This document shows positions 32,249 to 32,543 of a stretch of 32,543 nucleotides of DNA, one piece after another. How positions within the stretch are numbered: the first letter of the stretch is position 1; each line of letters begins with the position of its first letter. The DNA comes from Methanobacterium sp964452085 (GTDB taxonomy: Archaea > Methanobacteriota > Methanobacteria > Methanobacteriales > Methanobacteriaceae), in the NCBI GenBank assembly GCA_964452085.1, contig CAYVKL010000019.1, positions 1-32,543 of the forward strand. Reading direction: 5' to 3'. A program made the translations under genes and the position numbers. Under the pieces are notes generated by a model. It made no database searches. It worked only from the letters and a program-made list of their open reading frames with translations, and was not told the DNA's origin.

Positions 32249-32543
32249 TTTTTCACCTGAACTTACCATAAAAAAGTCTTTTTACGTAATTGTTTAATTA
32301 TATATGTAATTCATGATAATTAAATGATTTAATTATGATTACATTCTATTATATCATAACCGCGGCGGTATGAAACGTGGCAGATTGCGTGACTACGAAC
32401 CTGCCCTCGTCAATGACCTTACCAGCAGGAACTGAGCTTAAAAACTGCACTAAAACCGAGATGCTTTATATCGCTTATTACCTGGTATTTATAATTTTTT
32501 TTCCAGATAAACCATGTCAATAAGTTGTACTCCCTCTTCAAAT
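32249..32543. other. Right-edge region with a short GC-rich fragment
   Basis: Upstream of the kinase the DNA is AT-rich, but 32358-32435 is clearly richer in G+C and contains an open plus-strand frame (NRGGMKRGRLRDYEPALVND, then LTSRN and a stop at 32433-32435). It has no start or ribosome site and I cannot name the parent gene. It looks like the leftover 3' end of a lost gene. Nothing else is supported up to the edge. Confidence 0.35.

Overview
The window looks like a methanogenic archaeon of the Methanobacteriales, probably Methanobacterium or a close relative. The DNA is strongly AT-rich, promoters look archaeal (A/T-only TATA-like boxes), ribosome sites are of the GGTGA/AGGAGG type, and several start codons are TTG. 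The families point the same way: DUF2115, a DUF5518-like membrane protein, a DGC-type zinc protein, DsrE-family sulfur proteins, a PAS/HisKA_2 histidine kinase, and a fragment of a methanobacterial adhesin-like protein. No rRNA, tRNA or CRISPR array was seen.

Layout. 1-1079: three DsrE-family (TusBCD/DsrEFH-like) genes on the minus strand, the last cut by the window edge. 1163-6006: an arsenic island. The arsenite exporter acr3 and its repressor arsR face the arsenate reductase arsC. A second minus-strand operon follows (Fe-S reductase-like protein with a cysteine-rich tail, DGC zinc protein, DUF2115), divergent from an AhpD-like gene. The two divergent promoters share an almost identical 20-bp AT-rich motif in opposite orientation, so both blocks may belong to one ArsR regulon. 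6130-10346: a small membrane protein, a two-gene DNA end-joining operon (Ku and ATP-dependent ligase), a HEAT-repeat protein and a 54-residue two-helix membrane protein ending in a hairpin. 10402-15712: a VOC protein, a 14-helix drug exporter, a zinc ribbon, a lipoprotein, a cyclase-family hydrolase, a GC-rich DUF1801 gene that looks foreign, and an unknown protein.

15713-30054 is an accessory zone with unusual architecture. Six decayed copies of the same tyrosine-recombinase C-terminus (around the H-x-L-R box) lie in six intergenic gaps, all in the same direction, with one to six genes between neighbouring copies. Genes in this zone include HXXEE and CPBP membrane proteins, a metallophosphoesterase, a CopB-type copper ATPase with a duplicated 14-bp motif at its promoter, a GC-rich MBL hydrolase, a secreted Asn-glycosylation-rich protein with a Cys/Ala-rich hydrophobic end, and an exporter that stops early about 50 bp before one recombinase relic. 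A VOC relic and an adhesin relic also occur here. The simplest reading is repeated integration or recombination at one recombinase-derived sequence, leaving a cassette-like mosaic.

30055-32543: a zinc-ribbon membrane protein and a sensor histidine kinase, then a non-coding edge with a short GC-rich fragment of unknown origin.

Family names come from recognising motifs by eye; no database search was run.
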